Part shown: one piece after another, positions 16,572 to 26,490 of the stretch
Position numbering within the stretch: position 1 is the stretch's first letter
Layout: each line of letters starts with the position of its first letter
NCBI RefSeq assembly: GCF_017884005.1
Contig: NZ_QFAY01000012.1
Location: forward strand, 1 to 55,802
DNA length: 55,802 nucleotides
From: Streptococcus panodentis
Lineage (GTDB): Bacteria > Bacillota > Bacilli > Lactobacillales > Streptococcaceae
Reading direction: 5' to 3'
Notes under the pieces: generated by a model
Seen by the model: the letters and a program-made list of their open reading frames with translations, nothing else
The model's database searches: none
What the model was told of the DNA's origin: nothing
Program-made: the position numbers and the translations under genes

Positions 16572-18290
16572 ATGACTTATCAAGATAACTTCCAAAAATG
16601 GCTTGACTATGCGGATCTTCCTGACTACCTCCGCCAAGAGCTGCAGCAGATGGATGAAAAGACCAAAGAAGATGCTTTTTATACCAATCTTGAGTTTGGT
16701 ACTGCCGGCATGCGCGGTCTGATCGGTGCCGGTACCAACCGTATCAATATCTATGTCGTTCGGCAGGCGACCGAAGGTTTGGCCCGCTTGATTGATGAAA
16801 AAGGTGAAGCTTTCAAGAAACGCGGCGTTGCCATTGCCTACGATTCCCGCCATTTTTCACCGGAATTCGCCTTTGAGTCAGCAGCTGTTCTGGCCAAGCA
16901 TGGCATCAAATCCTATGTCTTTGAAAGCCTGCGGCCGACTCCTGAATTGTCATTTGCCGTTCGGCATTTGGGAACCTTTGCCGGTATCATGATTACAGCC
17001 AGCCACAACCCTGCTCCTTTCAACGGCTACAAGGTTTACGGTGAAGACGGCGGGCAGATGCCGCCGCATGACGCTGATGCTCTGACTGGCTACATTCGGG
17101 CCATCGAAAATCCATTTGCCATTGAAGTGGCGGATGTTGATGCTGAAAAAGCTTCCGGCCTGATTGAAGTTATTGGCGACGCCGTTGATACTGAATACCT
17201 CAAAGAAGTCAAGGATGTCAATATCAATCAGCAGCTGATTGATGAATACGGCAAGGACATGAAGATTGTCTACACTCCTCTTCATGGTACTGGAGAAATG
17301 CTGGCCCGCCGTGCTTTGGCGCAGGCTGGATTTGACTCCGTTCAGGTGGTTGAAGCGCAGGCCGTGCCAGATCCTGACTTTTCAACGGTCAAATCTCCTA
17401 ATCCAGAAAGTCAGGCAGCCTTTGCTCTGGCAGAGGAACTGGGCCGCGAGGTAGGCGCTGACGTGCTGGTGGCAACAGACCCTGACGCAGACCGGGTCGG
17501 CGTTGAAGTCCTCCAAAAAGACGGCAGCTACCTCAATCTCTCCGGCAACCAAATCGGGGCCATTATGGCTAAGTATATCCTGGAAGCACATAAAAATGCC
17601 GGTACCCTGCCTGCCAATGCGGCTCTCTGCAAGTCAATTGTATCCAGCGATTTGGTCAGCAAAATTGCCGAAAGCTATGGCGCAACGATGTTTAACGTCC
17701 TGACCGGCTTTAAGTTTATCGCTGAAAAAATTCAGGAGTTTGAAGAAAAACACAACCACACTTACATGATGGGCTTTGAGGAAAGCTTTGGCTACCTGAT
17801 TAAGCCATTTGTCCGTGATAAGGATGCGATTCAGGCCGTTCTGGTGGTTGCTGAGCTGGCAGCCTACTACCGTTCCCGCGGCCTGACCTTGGCAGACGGC
17901 ATCGAAGAAATCTACAAAGAATACGGCTACTTTGCAGAAAAGACTATTTCTGTAACCCTGTCCGGTGTTGACGGCGCTGAGCAAATCAAGGCTATTATGG
18001 GCAAATTCCGCGACAGTGCTCCTAAAGCATTCAACGCTGCAGCTGTTTCTGTGACAGAAGACTTTAAAGCCCAAACCTCCACGGCTGCAGACGGTACCGT
18101 GACGGCTCTGACAACGCCGCCGAGCGATGTGCTCAAGTACACATTGGCTGACGGCTCTTGGATTGCGGTCCGCCCTTCCGGCACCGAGCCAAAAATAAAG
18201 TTTTACATTGCTGTTGTCGGCAGCAGCAGCGAAGATGCTCAGGCAAAAATTGCTGCTATCGAAGCAGAAATCCAGGCTTTTATCAAATAA
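16572..18290 (+). CDS. pgm: Phospho-sugar mutase (alpha-phosphoglucomutase)
   Basis: A 572-aa enzyme of the PgcA type, interconverting glucose 1- and 6-phosphate for UDP-glucose, capsule and lipoteichoic acid supply. The phosphoserine loop TASHNPAPFNGYKVY is near residue 142. The metal-binding DPDADRVGVE is near residue 306. The sugar-binding GFEES is near 400, and the phosphate-binding RPSGTEPKIKFY is near the C-terminus. It has an AAGGAG site and is monocistronic with a terminator at 18314-18345. Confidence 0.95.
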   Translation: MTYQDNFQKWLDYADLPDYLRQELQQMDEKTKEDAFYTNLEFGTAGMRGLIGAGTNRINIYVVRQATEGLARLIDEKGEAFKKRGVAIAYDSRHFSPEFAFESAAVLAKHGIKSYVFESLRPTPELSFAVRHLGTFAGIMITASHNPAPFNGYKVYGEDGGQMPPHDADALTGYIRAIENPFAIEVADVDAEKASGLIEVIGDAVDTEYLKEVKDVNINQQLIDEYGKDMKIVYTPLHGTGEMLARRALAQAGFDSVQVVEAQAVPDPDFSTVKSPNPESQAAFALAEELGREVGADVLVATDPDADRVGVEVLQKDGSYLNLSGNQIGAIMAKYILEAHKNAGTLPANAALCKSIVSSDLVSKIAESYGATMFNVLTGFKFIAEKIQEFEEKHNHTYMMGFEESFGYLIKPFVRDKDAIQAVLVVAELAAYYRSRGLTLADGIEEIYKEYGYFAEKTISVTLSGVDGAEQIKAIMGKFRDSAPKAFNAAAVSVTEDFKAQTSTAADGTVTALTTPPSDVLKYTLADGSWIAVRPSGTEPKIKFYIAVVGSSSEDAQAKIAAIEAEIQAFIK

Positions 18291-18313
18291 AAGCCATCCT
18301 ATAGAGCAAGCAG

Positions 18314-18345
18314 CCAGAGATTGGATTTTCCATTCTCTGGTTTTT
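18314..18345 (+). terminator. pgm terminator
   Basis: CCAGAGA and TCTCTGG, with inner TGGA/TCCA, form a stem of about 11 bp with one mismatch, followed by TTTTT on the plus strand. Confidence 0.8.
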
Positions 18346-18415
18346 CCGTTTCCAAATCAAGCATTTTTCTAAAATTTATGGCATACTAGTCTTATCAAAA
18401 GAAATGAGGATCATT

Positions 18416-18763
18416 ATGGAACAATTTGCTCAAAACATTAAGGACCTAGAAGTGACAACTGTCGACCGCGCTCGCCAGGCAATTGCTGACAAGGAAACCG
18501 CAACCTTCTTCATCGGCCGCAAGACCTGTCCCTACTGCCGCAAATTTGCTGCAACCCTCGCCGGTGTTGTCGCAGAAACTAAAGCGCATGTTTTCTTCAT
18601 CAACAGTGAAGAAGCCAGCGAGCTGGACAAGCTGCAGGCCTTCCGCTCCGAGTACGGCATTCCCACTGTGCCGGGCTTTGTTCATGTCAAGAACGGACAA
18701 GTCGCTGTTCGCTGCGATTCTTCTATGTCAGCAGATGAGATTAAAGCATTTGCTGCTTTGTAA
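18416..18763 (+). CDS. Thioredoxin-like protein (bacteriocin transport accessory type)
   Basis: A 115-aa cytoplasmic thioredoxin fold with the redox motif CPYC in GRKTCPYCRKFA. The cis-Pro segment is IPTVPGFVHVKNG. Start 18416 is chosen over an ATG 12 nt upstream because ATGAGG then serves as the ribosome site at correct spacing. No signal peptide is seen. Streptococcal homologues are often labelled bacteriocin transport accessory protein or Bta because of distant similarity. No bacteriocin genes are nearby, so a general disulfide or peroxide-related role is equally likely. Confidence 0.87.
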   Translation: MEQFAQNIKDLEVTTVDRARQAIADKETATFFIGRKTCPYCRKFAATLAGVVAETKAHVFFINSEEASELDKLQAFRSEYGIPTVPGFVHVKNGQVAVRCDSSMSADEIKAFAAL

Positions 18764-18777
18764 AAACCGATGCAGTC

Positions 18778-18811
18778 AAAAATCTGAGAACCATTCGGTC
18801 TCAGATTTTTT
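18778..18811. terminator. Bidirectional terminator between the thioredoxin-like gene and mutY
   Basis: AAAAATCTGAGA and TCTCAGATTTTT form a perfect 12-bp stem around a 9-nt loop, with T-runs available in both directions. It separates convergent genes. Confidence 0.92.
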
Positions 18812-18812
18812 G

Positions 18813-19967
18813 CTATTTTCTGGCTTGCTGGAAAGCTTCCCACATCTTCTGCTGCGGTTTTGCAAGAGGATAGGAAGCAAACTCCTCCGGAGTCAGCCAC
18901 AAGACTTGAGCTGCTGCGCCGTGCTCTCTGTCCTCTGTCCTGCCGTAAGTCAGCTGAATCTGCCACTTACGGTGGCTGAAAACATGCTGAACTCTGGGAA
19001 AAATCAACTCCTGCCAGTCGACTGCCAACTGATAATCCTGCTCAAAACTCTCCTGCGGTGAGAGTTCCAAAGCAGCTTCAGGCTCGGCCGCTTCAAAGAG
19101 GTCCATTTGCTCTTCTCTGAATTCATCCACCTCGATCAGCGGAAAGTGCCAAAAACCCGACAAAAGCCCCGCAGCTTCATTTTTTTCCAGTAAGAACTGC
19201 CCCTGGGCATTTTCAACAATCAAGCCCTGCAGGTAGACTGGAACCGGTTTTTTCTTCGCTGCCTTTATTGGATACTTATCCATGGTCCCATGCAGATAGG
19301 CTGCACTGAATTCCCTGACCGGGCTGGCCTCTGGACGAGGATTGACCGGCGCCTCAATATCTGAGCCCAAGTCCATCAGCGCCTGATTGAAGTCCCCAGG
19401 CCGGTCCGGATCAATCAAAAGCTCCATCATGGCCTGAAACACCTTGCGATTGCTGGGAACCCCGATATCTAAGTCCACCTCAAACAGCCGGCTCAGCACC
19501 CGCATGACATTGCCATCCACCGCCGGCTCAGGCAGCCCGAAGGCAATGCTGGCAATAGCCCCAGCTGTATAAGGGCCGATGCCTTTGAGACTGGCAATCG
19601 CTTCGTAGCTATCAGGGAATTCCCCATCGAAATCCGCCATCATCTGCTGGGCCGCCTTTTGCATATTGCGGACCCGGGAATAATACCCCAGCCCCTCCCA
19701 AGCCTTGAGCAGTTTTTCTTCCGGCGCTGCAGCCAAGTCGGCCGCAGTCGGAAACCAGTCCAGAAAGCGCTCATAGTAAGGGATAACGGTGTCTACCCGA
19801 GTCTGCTGCAGCATAATCTCCGAAATCCAGATATGATAGGGATTGCTGGTTCTGCGCCAAGGCAGGTCACGCTTGTCTTCATCATACCAGGCCAAGAGCT
19901 TCCGGCGGAAGGCGCCAATCTTCTCCTCCTCCCACATGACAATTCCATATTTCTTCAAATCTAACAT
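18813..19967 (-). CDS. mutY: Adenine DNA glycosylase MutY, clusterless type
   Basis: A 384-aa enzyme that removes A mispaired with 8-oxoG. The start MLDLKKYGIVMW at 19967 matches streptococcal MutY as I recall it, not the ATG at 20000. The helix-hairpin-helix domain shows PWRRTSNPYHIWISEIMLQQTRVDTV with the catalytic Glu. The later LKGIGPYTAGAIASIAFG is followed by VDGNVMRVLSR with the catalytic Asp. The four-Cys [4Fe-4S] loop expected after LMDLGSDI is replaced by VNPRPEASPVREFSAAYLHG, without any Cys. The C-terminal NUDIX-like 8-oxoG recognition domain includes FSHRKWQIQL. The ATG lies 6 nt after TATACT, so the mRNA is probably leaderless. Confidence 0.95.
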   Translation of the reverse strand: MLDLKKYGIVMWEEEKIGAFRRKLLAWYDEDKRDLPWRRTSNPYHIWISEIMLQQTRVDTVIPYYERFLDWFPTAADLAAAPEEKLLKAWEGLGYYSRVRNMQKAAQQMMADFDGEFPDSYEAIASLKGIGPYTAGAIASIAFGLPEPAVDGNVMRVLSRLFEVDLDIGVPSNRKVFQAMMELLIDPDRPGDFNQALMDLGSDIEAPVNPRPEASPVREFSAAYLHGTMDKYPIKAAKKKPVPVYLQGLIVENAQGQFLLEKNEAAGLLSGFWHFPLIEVDEFREEQMDLFEAAEPEAALELSPQESFEQDYQLAVDWQELIFPRVQHVFSHRKWQIQLTYGRTEDREHGAAAQVLWLTPEEFASYPLAKPQQKMWEAFQQARK

Positions 19968-19979
19968 AACTCTAGTATA
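19967..19979 (-). promoter_or_regulatory. mutY extended -10, predicted leaderless start
   Basis: The minus strand reads TGC TATACT AGAGTT ATG. The -10 is 19974-19979 and +1 falls on 19967, the A of the ATG. The -35 region (TTGTGG) is weak, consistent with an extended -10. No Shine-Dalgarno is present. Confidence 0.6.
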
Positions 19980-20027
19980 GCATAAGAAAGCAAGGGCCAC
20001 AAAAAGGAGAGCTCAGCCCTCCTCATT

Positions 20028-21005
20028 TTAATAATGCCCTACAGCCTGGCTGGCCGTAATCAATGTTAATTTATAGACATCATCCGCATTGCAGCCGCGG
20101 GACAGGTCGTTGACCGGATGGTTGAGTCCCTGCAGGATTGGCCCTACAGCTGAAAATCCGCCTAAGCGCTCTGCCATTTTATAACTGATATTCCCTGCTT
20201 CAATGCTGGGGAAGACAAAGACAGTCGCCTGACCGGCAACAGGGCTGCCCGGCGCTTTCAGCTCAGCTGTGGCTGGAACGAAAGCTGCATCAAACTGAAG
20301 CTCACCGTCAATTGCTAAATCCGGCCGCATTTCCTGAGCAATCTTGGTCGCCTCTACCACCTTGTCCACTTTCTCACCAAATCCAGACCCCTTGGTCGAA
20401 TAGCTGAGCATGGCCACTTTAGGATCAATCCCAAAAATCTGTGCTGTCAAAGCCGAATTGATGGCAATTTCTGCCAGACTGGCAGCATCTGGATCAATAT
20501 TGATAGCACAGTCACTGAAAATATAGCGCTCATCGCCGCGCACCATGAGAAAGGCTCCGGAAGTCCGAGAAACCCAAGGCAGGGTCTTAATGATTTGGAG
20601 AGCCGGCCGAACCGTTGCAGCAGTCGAATGAATAGCACCGGACACCATGCCTTGCACCTTGCCCAAATAAACCAGCATAACCCCAAAGTAGTTGACATCT
20701 TCCTTCAGCAGCTGACGGGCTTCATCAGCAGTGATTTTTCCCTTGCGGCGCTCAACAAAAGCTGCCACCATTTCTTCAAAGCAGGAACAGTTGGACGGAT
20801 CAATCACCTGATAACCTTCGGTAACCCCCTCGATTTCCAGATAGATACGGATTTTCTCTGGGTTGCCCAAAAGCACTGGGGTTACATTCGTTTCTTTGAC
20901 CAAGCGTTTGGTCGCCTGCAAAATCCGCGGCTCTTCTCCCTCGGGCAGGACAATTTTAACTTCCTTGCCTTTCAGGGCTTCCCGGATAGAATCAAAAATT
21001 TTCAT
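20028..21005 (-). CDS. pta: Phosphate acetyltransferase
   Basis: A 325-aa cytosolic enzyme converting acetyl-CoA and phosphate to acetyl phosphate in the Pta-AckA overflow pathway, an ATP source and acetyl phosphate supply. The sequence shows LPEGEEPRILQATKRLV at the N-terminus, SGAIHSTAATVRPALQII and MLSYSTKGSGFG in the middle, and FPSIEAGNISYKMAERLGG at the end, all standard Pta blocks. The length is that of the short single-domain form. AAAGGAG lies 11 nt from the ATG. Monocistronic. Confidence 0.96.
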   Translation of the reverse strand: MKIFDSIREALKGKEVKIVLPEGEEPRILQATKRLVKETNVTPVLLGNPEKIRIYLEIEGVTEGYQVIDPSNCSCFEEMVAAFVERRKGKITADEARQLLKEDVNYFGVMLVYLGKVQGMVSGAIHSTAATVRPALQIIKTLPWVSRTSGAFLMVRGDERYIFSDCAINIDPDAASLAEIAINSALTAQIFGIDPKVAMLSYSTKGSGFGEKVDKVVEATKIAQEMRPDLAIDGELQFDAAFVPATAELKAPGSPVAGQATVFVFPSIEAGNISYKMAERLGGFSAVGPILQGLNHPVNDLSRGCNADDVYKLTLITASQAVGHY

Positions 21006-21057
21006 CGTTTTTTAAACTCCTTTGTTTCTTAAAATCTATATTCATGAAAGTGACACT

Positions 21058-21080
21058 GCCAGTCCAGCCGGAGGACTGGC
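21058..21080. repeat. Hairpin in the pta-rluD-type gap
   Basis: GCCAGTCC and GGACTGGC form a perfect 8-bp stem with a 7-nt loop. No T-run follows on either strand, so it is not a clear terminator. The rest of 21080-21266 shows no gene. Confidence 0.5.
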
Positions 21081-21266
21081 TTACCGTCCTTCTGCTAGAC
21101 GCAGCTTTACAGAAATACCGAACCTACGCTATGTTTGCTATTTGTTTTTCATTGAGCAGCAGACTGCTGCTTCAAACACAGAACGCAGGACAGCGAGCAG
21201 TTCAAAGCAAGGCTTTTAATGAAAGAATCATTTAGAGCTGCTGAAGTTATCCATGAATAGAGGTTC

Positions 21267-22154
21267 CTAATTTTTAAATTTCTCAATCATGCGCTTAAAA
21301 TCTTCCGGCAGGGGGCTGCCGCGCTCAATTTCCCGGCCGCTGAAGGCATTGTAAAATTTCAGGGAATGGCAATGCAGGGCCTGCCGGGCAATCCCCTCCT
21401 GCAGACTGCCCCCATAAAGATCATCGCCCAAAAGCGGAAAACCAATATGGGAAAAGTGAACACGGATCTGGTGTGTCCGCCCGGTGTGCAGGCGAATGTC
21501 CAGCAGATAGACATCACCGAAACGCTCCACTACCCGATAGCTGGTATGAGCATATTTACCATCCTTGACCACGCGCCGCGTGATGATACTCTCAGGATTG
21601 CGCCCAATCGGCGCGATAATCTCACCCCGCTCCTCTAGGTCGCCTTCCCCCTTGACTAGAGCATAATAACGCTTTTCTATCACTTTTTTCTGCAGCTGCT
21701 GATCCAGCCGGGCATGGGCATACCCATGCTTGGCAAAGAGCATGAGCCCGCTGGTATCCTTATCCAGCCGCGTCGCAATATGCACCCGCTGATTTTCATA
21801 CTCCCGGTCTATGTAGTATGCTTTGACAAAATTGGCCATCGTATTGGAATGATTGACACTGGGAATACTGGCCACACCGGCAGGCTTATCCAAGATCAAG
21901 AAATGCTGGTCTTCATATACCACCGATAAGTCCCGCCGAACCGCCTGCAGGGACTCAAACCCTCTCTCTGCCGGAATATCCACCGTAACCCTGTCACCGA
22001 CATCCAGCAGATAAACCGCATTCTGCGGCTGATTGTTAACCAAAATGCTGCCGCCCTGAAACTTAATCTTAGCCAGCAGCCCCTTGGAAATTTCCTGCTT
22101 TTTCAGAAAGGTTTTCACCTTGATATGCTCATCTGCAACAAATTCAAACCTCAT
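21267..22154 (-). CDS. RluA/RluD-family pseudouridine synthase
   Basis: A 295-aa RNA pseudouridine synthase. The start [17 protein letters not shown] at 22154 is used because it fits the streptococcal family, overlaps the nadK stop by 4 nt and avoids a 14-residue tail read from within nadK. An S4-like N-terminal domain (about 8-75) is followed by the catalytic domain. The catalytic Asp is in [14 protein letters not shown], and [27 protein letters not shown] is the second signature (shown here as two blocks around HQIRVHF). Which rRNA or tRNA site it modifies cannot be told. It is last in the relQ-nadK-rlu operon. Confidence 0.93.
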   Translation of the reverse strand: MRFEFVADEHIKVKTFLKKQEISKGLLAKIKFQGGSILVNNQPQNAVYLLDVGDRVTVDIPAERGFESLQAVRRDLSVVYEDQHFLILDKPAGVASIPSVNHSNTMANFVKAYYIDREYENQRVHIATRLDKDTSGLMLFAKHGYAHARLDQQLQKKVIEKRYYALVKGEGDLEERGEIIAPIGRNPESIITRRVVKDGKYAHTSYRVVERFGDVYLLDIRLHTGRTHQIRVHFSHIGFPLLGDDLYGGSLQEGIARQALHCHSLKFYNAFSGREIERGSPLPEDFKRMIEKFKN

Positions 22155-22969
22155 TCCTGGCACTCTCCGATAAAGGAATCTCTGACCCGATTCCAAAAAC
22201 TGGTGTGACTGGGCGAAGCAACAAAGTGAATCTTATGATTATCAATCTGATACTCAATGCGAACGATGTTTTTAAAAGAAAAAGTCTGATTGTCTACAGC
22301 GATGGTATGGTAGTCATTGCGGGTCGGCACCAGCTCAATCTTGTCCTTTTTGGGCACAATCACCGAGGAGCCTAGCGTTCGATAGACACGGTTGTTAAGG
22401 CTGGCAATTTCCGTCACCTGCAAGGCCTCGATGGTCGGATGCAAAACAGCTCCGCCCAGAGATTTATTGTAGGCAGTGCTGCCGGTCGGTGTGGAGACAG
22501 AGATTCCGTCACCTCTGAAACGCTCAAAGTGGACATGATTGATGATGACATCCGCCACCATGGTCCGGTCTGAACGCTTAATCGTCGCTTCATTAAGAGC
22601 TCGGATAACTCGGTTTTCCCCGTTTTCGAAGGTAATTTTGACATTTAAAATCGGATAGGAGACCTTGGCCCCTGTGTCCAGTTTCAGATTTTCAACCAGC
22701 TTATCCAGCTCAAAATCGCGATAATCCGTATAAAAGCCCAAATGGCCGGTATGGACACCGACAAAACGGACCTTATCCAGCTGCTGCTCATACTTGTGAA
22801 AGGCCGAAAGCAGCATGCCGTCACCGCCCACAGAAATCACGATATCGGGATTTTTGGGTGTCAGGATAAAGCCGCTGGTTCGGATTTTCTGCTTTAACTG
22901 CTGATAGACTTCTTCACTCTGTCTTTTCCGATTGCGAATGATCGCTATTTTTTTATCTGTATTCTTCAT
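22151..22969 (-). CDS. nadK: NAD kinase
   Basis: A 272-aa enzyme phosphorylating NAD to NADP. The start [13 protein letters not shown] at 22969 is chosen because the longer frame to 23077 runs inside relQ and has no family-like sequence. The signature [15 protein letters not shown] has the catalytic [17 protein letters not shown] and [16 protein letters not shown] are the other two conserved blocks. It overlaps relQ by 17 nt and the pseudouridine synthase by 4 nt, a compact operon conserved in streptococci. Confidence 0.95.
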   Translation of the reverse strand: MKNTDKKIAIIRNRKRQSEEVYQQLKQKIRTSGFILTPKNPDIVISVGGDGMLLSAFHKYEQQLDKVRFVGVHTGHLGFYTDYRDFELDKLVENLKLDTGAKVSYPILNVKITFENGENRVIRALNEATIKRSDRTMVADVIINHVHFERFRGDGISVSTPTGSTAYNKSLGGAVLHPTIEALQVTEIASLNNRVYRTLGSSVIVPKKDKIELVPTRNDYHTIAVDNQTFSFKNIVRIEYQIDNHKIHFVASPSHTSFWNRVRDSFIGECQE

Positions 22970-23624
22970 CTGTATCGTCACTGTTTCCGACACCGTCATT
23001 GAGCTTGCGGTGCAGCGGATCAAAGAGAGCCTGCGCCTCCTGAATGGCGTCGCGGATAGCTCCCATTTCCTCATCAAGCTGGTAGGCCAGATTGGCCGTC
23101 GTTTCCAAACGTCGCTTGATTTCCTCCGGAAATTCTCCTTTATACTTGTAATTCAAAGAATGCTCAATGGTTGCCCAAAAGTTCATGGACAGGGTCCGTA
23201 TCTGAATTTCAGCCAGAATCAGCTTGCTGCCATTAATGGTATCCACCGGATATTCAATGATGACATGATAGCTCCGATAGCCGCTGGCTTTTTTATTCTT
23301 AATGTAGTCCCGCTCCTGAATGATGCGCATATCTGTCCGCCGGCGCAGCACTTCCAGTACCTCATCGACATCATCAACAAATTGGACCATTACCCGCAGA
23401 CCGGCAATATCCTGCATTTCCTGAGCGATGGTTTCCTCGCGGATTCCTCGCAGTGCCATCTTTTCTTTGATACTTTCAATCGGTTTGACCCGTCCGGTGA
23501 CAAACTCGATAGGAGAATGGCGCTGCTGCTTGCGGTACTGCTTGCGAATCCCGCGGAGTTTGATCTTTAATTCTCCGACTGCCTGAATATAAGGGTCTAG
23601 GAATTCTTCCCATTCTATCGTCAT
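22953..23624 (-). CDS. relQ: Small alarmone synthetase RelQ
   Basis: A 223-aa single-domain (p)ppGpp synthetase of the RelQ/YjbM type, making alarmones from ATP and GTP/GDP. There is no HD hydrolase domain. The synthetase core includes [30 protein letters not shown] with the catalytic Asp, [19 protein letters not shown], and [22 protein letters not shown] with the catalytic Glu. The C-terminal helix forms the tetramer contact in homologues. It has an AAGGTAAG ribosome site and heads the operon. It is transcribed divergently from the CYTH gene. Confidence 0.95.
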   Translation of the reverse strand: MTIEWEEFLDPYIQAVGELKIKLRGIRKQYRKQQRHSPIEFVTGRVKPIESIKEKMALRGIREETIAQEMQDIAGLRVMVQFVDDVDEVLEVLRRRTDMRIIQERDYIKNKKASGYRSYHVIIEYPVDTINGSKLILAEIQIRTLSMNFWATIEHSLNYKYKGEFPEEIKRRLETTANLAYQLDEEMGAIRDAIQEAQALFDPLHRKLNDGVGNSDDTDEEYR

Positions 23625-23651
23625 ACACTTACCTTGTCATATTGGATTTTT

Positions 23652-23681
23652 TTGTATAAAATAAACACAACTGTTATTATA
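23652..23681. promoter_or_regulatory. Divergent promoter region relQ / CYTH gene
   Basis: Plus strand: TTGTAT (23652-23657), 17 nt, TATTAT (23675-23680). Minus strand: TATAAT at 23676-23681, so the two -10 boxes overlap and the transcripts compete. TGAAAGCGATTTAT at about 23684-23697 on the minus strand is a weak cre-like sequence (two mismatches). Confidence 0.5.
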
Positions 23682-23719
23682 ACATAAATCGCTTTCAAAA
23701 AAAAGAAAAGGACCTGAAA

Positions 23720-24280
23720 ATGAAGCATTTAGAAATTGAACTAAAAAGCATGCTGACTCAGCAGGAGCACGCGCAGCTCCTCCCCCTGTTTAAAAATCTT
23801 GACCCCGTCACTCAGACCAACTATTACATCGATTCGCCCAGCCGCTCCATTCGGCAGGCACACTTAACCCTGCGGCTGCGGACTTTTGAAAATGCAGCTG
23901 AGCTGACCCTGAAAATCCCTCAGAAAATCGGCCTGCTGGAGCACAATCAGGCACTGACTTTGAAAGAAACTGAAACTATTTTGCAAAACAACAGCCTTCC
24001 TCCGGGAAGAGTCCGTCAGCTGCTCCAAGAAAAGCAGATTCCTATAGAAGAGTTAACTGTTCTGGGCTCTCTTAAAACCATTCGCTATGAAAAGAAGACT
24101 GCTATCGGCCTGCTGGCTCTGGACCAAAGCCATTATTTCGGCAAGACAGACTATGAGCTGGAAGTTGAGGTCGAAAACCTTGAGCAGGGCAAAGAAAACT
24201 TTCAGCAATTCCTGCGGCAGCACAAGATCCACTACAAGCCCGCCAAAAGCAAGATAGCAAGATTTGCTGAAAACTTGTAA
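23720..24280 (+). CDS. CYTH-domain protein (YjbK-like triphosphate tunnel enzyme)
   Basis: A 186-aa protein of the CYTH superfamily, whose members hydrolyse inorganic triphosphate or thiamine triphosphate in a beta-barrel tunnel. The signature ExExK is EIELK at residues 5-9. The tunnel's basic and acidic residues recur as LTLRLR, LTLKIP, IRYEKK and YELEVEVE. It sits divergent to relQ, an arrangement also seen around B. subtilis yjbK-yjbM. The real substrate in streptococci is not established. AAAGGAC ribosome site. Confidence 0.9.
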   Translation: MKHLEIELKSMLTQQEHAQLLPLFKNLDPVTQTNYYIDSPSRSIRQAHLTLRLRTFENAAELTLKIPQKIGLLEHNQALTLKETETILQNNSLPPGRVRQLLQEKQIPIEELTVLGSLKTIRYEKKTAIGLLALDQSHYFGKTDYELEVEVENLEQGKENFQQFLRQHKIHYKPAKSKIARFAENL

Positions 24281-24408
24281 AAAAGCTGAAATAATCTTAT
24301 TTTTCTGGTAAAATAAGAGATAGAAATCTAAGAGCCTGTCTTGATAAAGGTTGTGTTCATCCTTATAATCTGGGCTCCTAAAGAGACAAAAAGAGGACGG
24401 TCCATCTC

Positions 24409-25380
24409 ATGTCAGATAAAAAAAATATGAAACTTTTCTCTCTCAACTCCAATCATGCCATTGCTGAAAAGATTGCTGCGGCTGCCGGAGTTCCTTTGGG
24501 CAAGCTTGCTTCCCGCCAGTTCTCAGACGGCGAGATTCAGATCAATATTGAAGAAAGCGTCCGCGGCTACGACATCTACATCATCCAGTCCACCAGTTTT
24601 CCGGTCAATAACCACCTGATGGAACTCCTGATCATGGTTGATGCCTGCAATCGGGCCAGCGCTAACACTGTCAATGTCGTTATGCCTTATTTTGGCTATG
24701 CCCGTCAAGACAGGACTGCTGCTCCCCGCGAGCCAATCACTGCCAAGCTGGTAGCCAATATGCTGGTGGGCGCAGGCGTTGACCGCGTGATTTCTCTGGA
24801 TCTCCACGCTGTGCAGGTGCAGGGCTTCTTTGATATTCCGGTAGACAACCTCTTTACCATTCCTCTCTTTGCCAAGCACTACTGCGACATGGGCCTTACC
24901 GGCGAGGATGTAGTGGTGGTCAGCCCTAAAAATTCCGGAGTCAAGCGTGCCCGCAGTCTGGCTGAATATCTGGATGCTCCTATCGCTATTATTGACTACG
25001 GCGAGGATGAAGCCGGACGCTCAGAAGGCTATATCATCGGCGATGTAGCAGGCAAGAAAGCCATTCTCATTGACGATATTCTCAATACCGGCCGGACTTT
25101 CTCAGAAGCTGCCAAAATCGTTGACCGTGAGGGAGCAGTTGAGATTTATGCTGTTTCCAGCCACGGACTTTTTGTCGAAGGGGCCGCAGAACTGCTGGAT
25201 CAAGTCCCTATCAAGGAAATTCTGGTGACTGACTCTGTGGCTACCAAGGAAAAAATTCCCCAAAACATCCACTACATTACAGCCAGCGAATTGATTGGCG
25301 ATGCCATTGTCCGTATTCAGGAGAGAAAGCCAGTCAGCCCGCTTTTTGCCTATCAAAAGAAACAAAGGACAAATTCGTGA
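24409..25380 (+). CDS. prs: Ribose-phosphate pyrophosphokinase
   Basis: A 323-aa class I PRPP synthetase feeding purine, pyrimidine, His, Trp and NAD synthesis. Key blocks are [48 protein letters not shown] with the metal-binding His, and the PRPP loop [14 protein letters not shown]. Streptococci carry two prs genes. This one, next to the cysteine desulfurase and rex, is the one usually called prs2. It overlaps the desulfurase gene by 4 nt, so the two are coupled. Confidence 0.95.
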   Translation: MSDKKNMKLFSLNSNHAIAEKIAAAAGVPLGKLASRQFSDGEIQINIEESVRGYDIYIIQSTSFPVNNHLMELLIMVDACNRASANTVNVVMPYFGYARQDRTAAPREPITAKLVANMLVGAGVDRVISLDLHAVQVQGFFDIPVDNLFTIPLFAKHYCDMGLTGEDVVVVSPKNSGVKRARSLAEYLDAPIAIIDYGEDEAGRSEGYIIGDVAGKKAILIDDILNTGRTFSEAAKIVDREGAVEIYAVSSHGLFVEGAAELLDQVPIKEILVTDSVATKEKIPQNIHYITASELIGDAIVRIQERKPVSPLFAYQKKQRTNS

Positions 25381-26489
25381 TTTATTTAGATAACGCTGCT
25401 ACGACTCCCTTGTCAGCTGCAGCCATTAAAGCAATGACAGAAGCTTTGACTGTCTTTGGGAATCCGTCCAGTATTCACGGCCACGGACGGGAAGCCAGCA
25501 AGCTGCTCAGGCAGGCACGTGCAGAAATTGCTCAGATTCTCCATACTGAGAGCAGGCATATCCTCTTTACCTCGGGCGGCACAGAAAGCAATAATACTGC
25601 TATCAAAGGCTATGCTCTTCGCCATCAGGACAGGGGAAAACATATCATCACAACGGCTATTGAGCATCACGCTGTCTTAGAGACAGTTGAGTATTTAGTA
25701 GAAAAATTCGGCTTTGAAGCGACGGTTATTCAGCCAGTTGACGGACAGATTCGGGCGATAGACATCCAGCAGGCTCTCAGGCCGGATACCATTCTTGTAT
25801 CAGTCATGGCTGTTAATAATGAGACCGGCGATTTGCTTCCGATTAAGGAAATCGGCCAGCTCTTAAAAGACCACCCGGCAGCCTTCCATGTAGATGCTGT
25901 GCAGGCCATTGGCAAAGTCCCTCTTTACCCAAAGGAGCTGGGAATCGACTTTCTCAGTGCTTCTGCTCATAAATTCCACGGTCCAAAGGGAGTCGGCTTC
26001 CTCTATGCCGACAGGATGGACTTTGACCGCTTTCTGCATGGCGGCGACCAAGAAGAAAAACACCGGGCCGGCACCGAGAACTTACTGTCTATTCTGGGAA
26101 TGACGGCTGCACTGTCAGAAAGCGCTGAACATCTGGAAGAAAATCTGGCCCACGCTCAGCTCCTAAAGGACAGACTCCTGACAGATTTAGCCGGTCTGGA
26201 CTTCTATGTAAACGAAAGTCCGTCCAGCCTGCCCTATGTCATCAATCTGGGCTTTCCCCAGCAGAAAAACGATCTGCTCCTGCTCCAACTAGACCTAAAG
26301 GGATTTTCTGTCTCTACCGGTTCCGCCTGTACAGCGGGGACTGTTCAGCCCAGCCATGTCCTGCAGGCTCTCTATGGAGACGATTCTGAGCGTCTGGGAG
26401 AATCCATCCGTATCAGTACCTCAGACCAAAACACCATCGAAGAAATAGACTATTTCAGCAAAACTTTAAAAGAAATTTTAGGAGGATAA
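25377..26489 (+). CDS. Cysteine desulfurase, NifS/IscS-like
   Basis: A 370-aa PLP enzyme taking sulfur from cysteine. The PLP Lys is in [18 protein letters not shown]. The PLP-contact block is [14 protein letters not shown]. The active Cys is in [17 protein letters not shown]. It starts with the standard [13 protein letters not shown]. It belongs to the IscS/NifS group rather than SufS. Given its place next to prs and small conserved genes, a tRNA thiolation (MnmA) partner role is likely but inferred. Followed 1 nt later by the DUF1831 gene. Confidence 0.94.
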   Translation: MIYLDNAATTPLSAAAIKAMTEALTVFGNPSSIHGHGREASKLLRQARAEIAQILHTESRHILFTSGGTESNNTAIKGYALRHQDRGKHIITTAIEHHAVLETVEYLVEKFGFEATVIQPVDGQIRAIDIQQALRPDTILVSVMAVNNETGDLLPIKEIGQLLKDHPAAFHVDAVQAIGKVPLYPKELGIDFLSASAHKFHGPKGVGFLYADRMDFDRFLHGGDQEEKHRAGTENLLSILGMTAALSESAEHLEENLAHAQLLKDRLLTDLAGLDFYVNESPSSLPYVINLGFPQQKNDLLLLQLDLKGFSVSTGSACTAGTVQPSHVLQALYGDDSERLGESIRISTSDQNTIEEIDYFSKTLKEILGG

Positions 26490-26490
26490 G

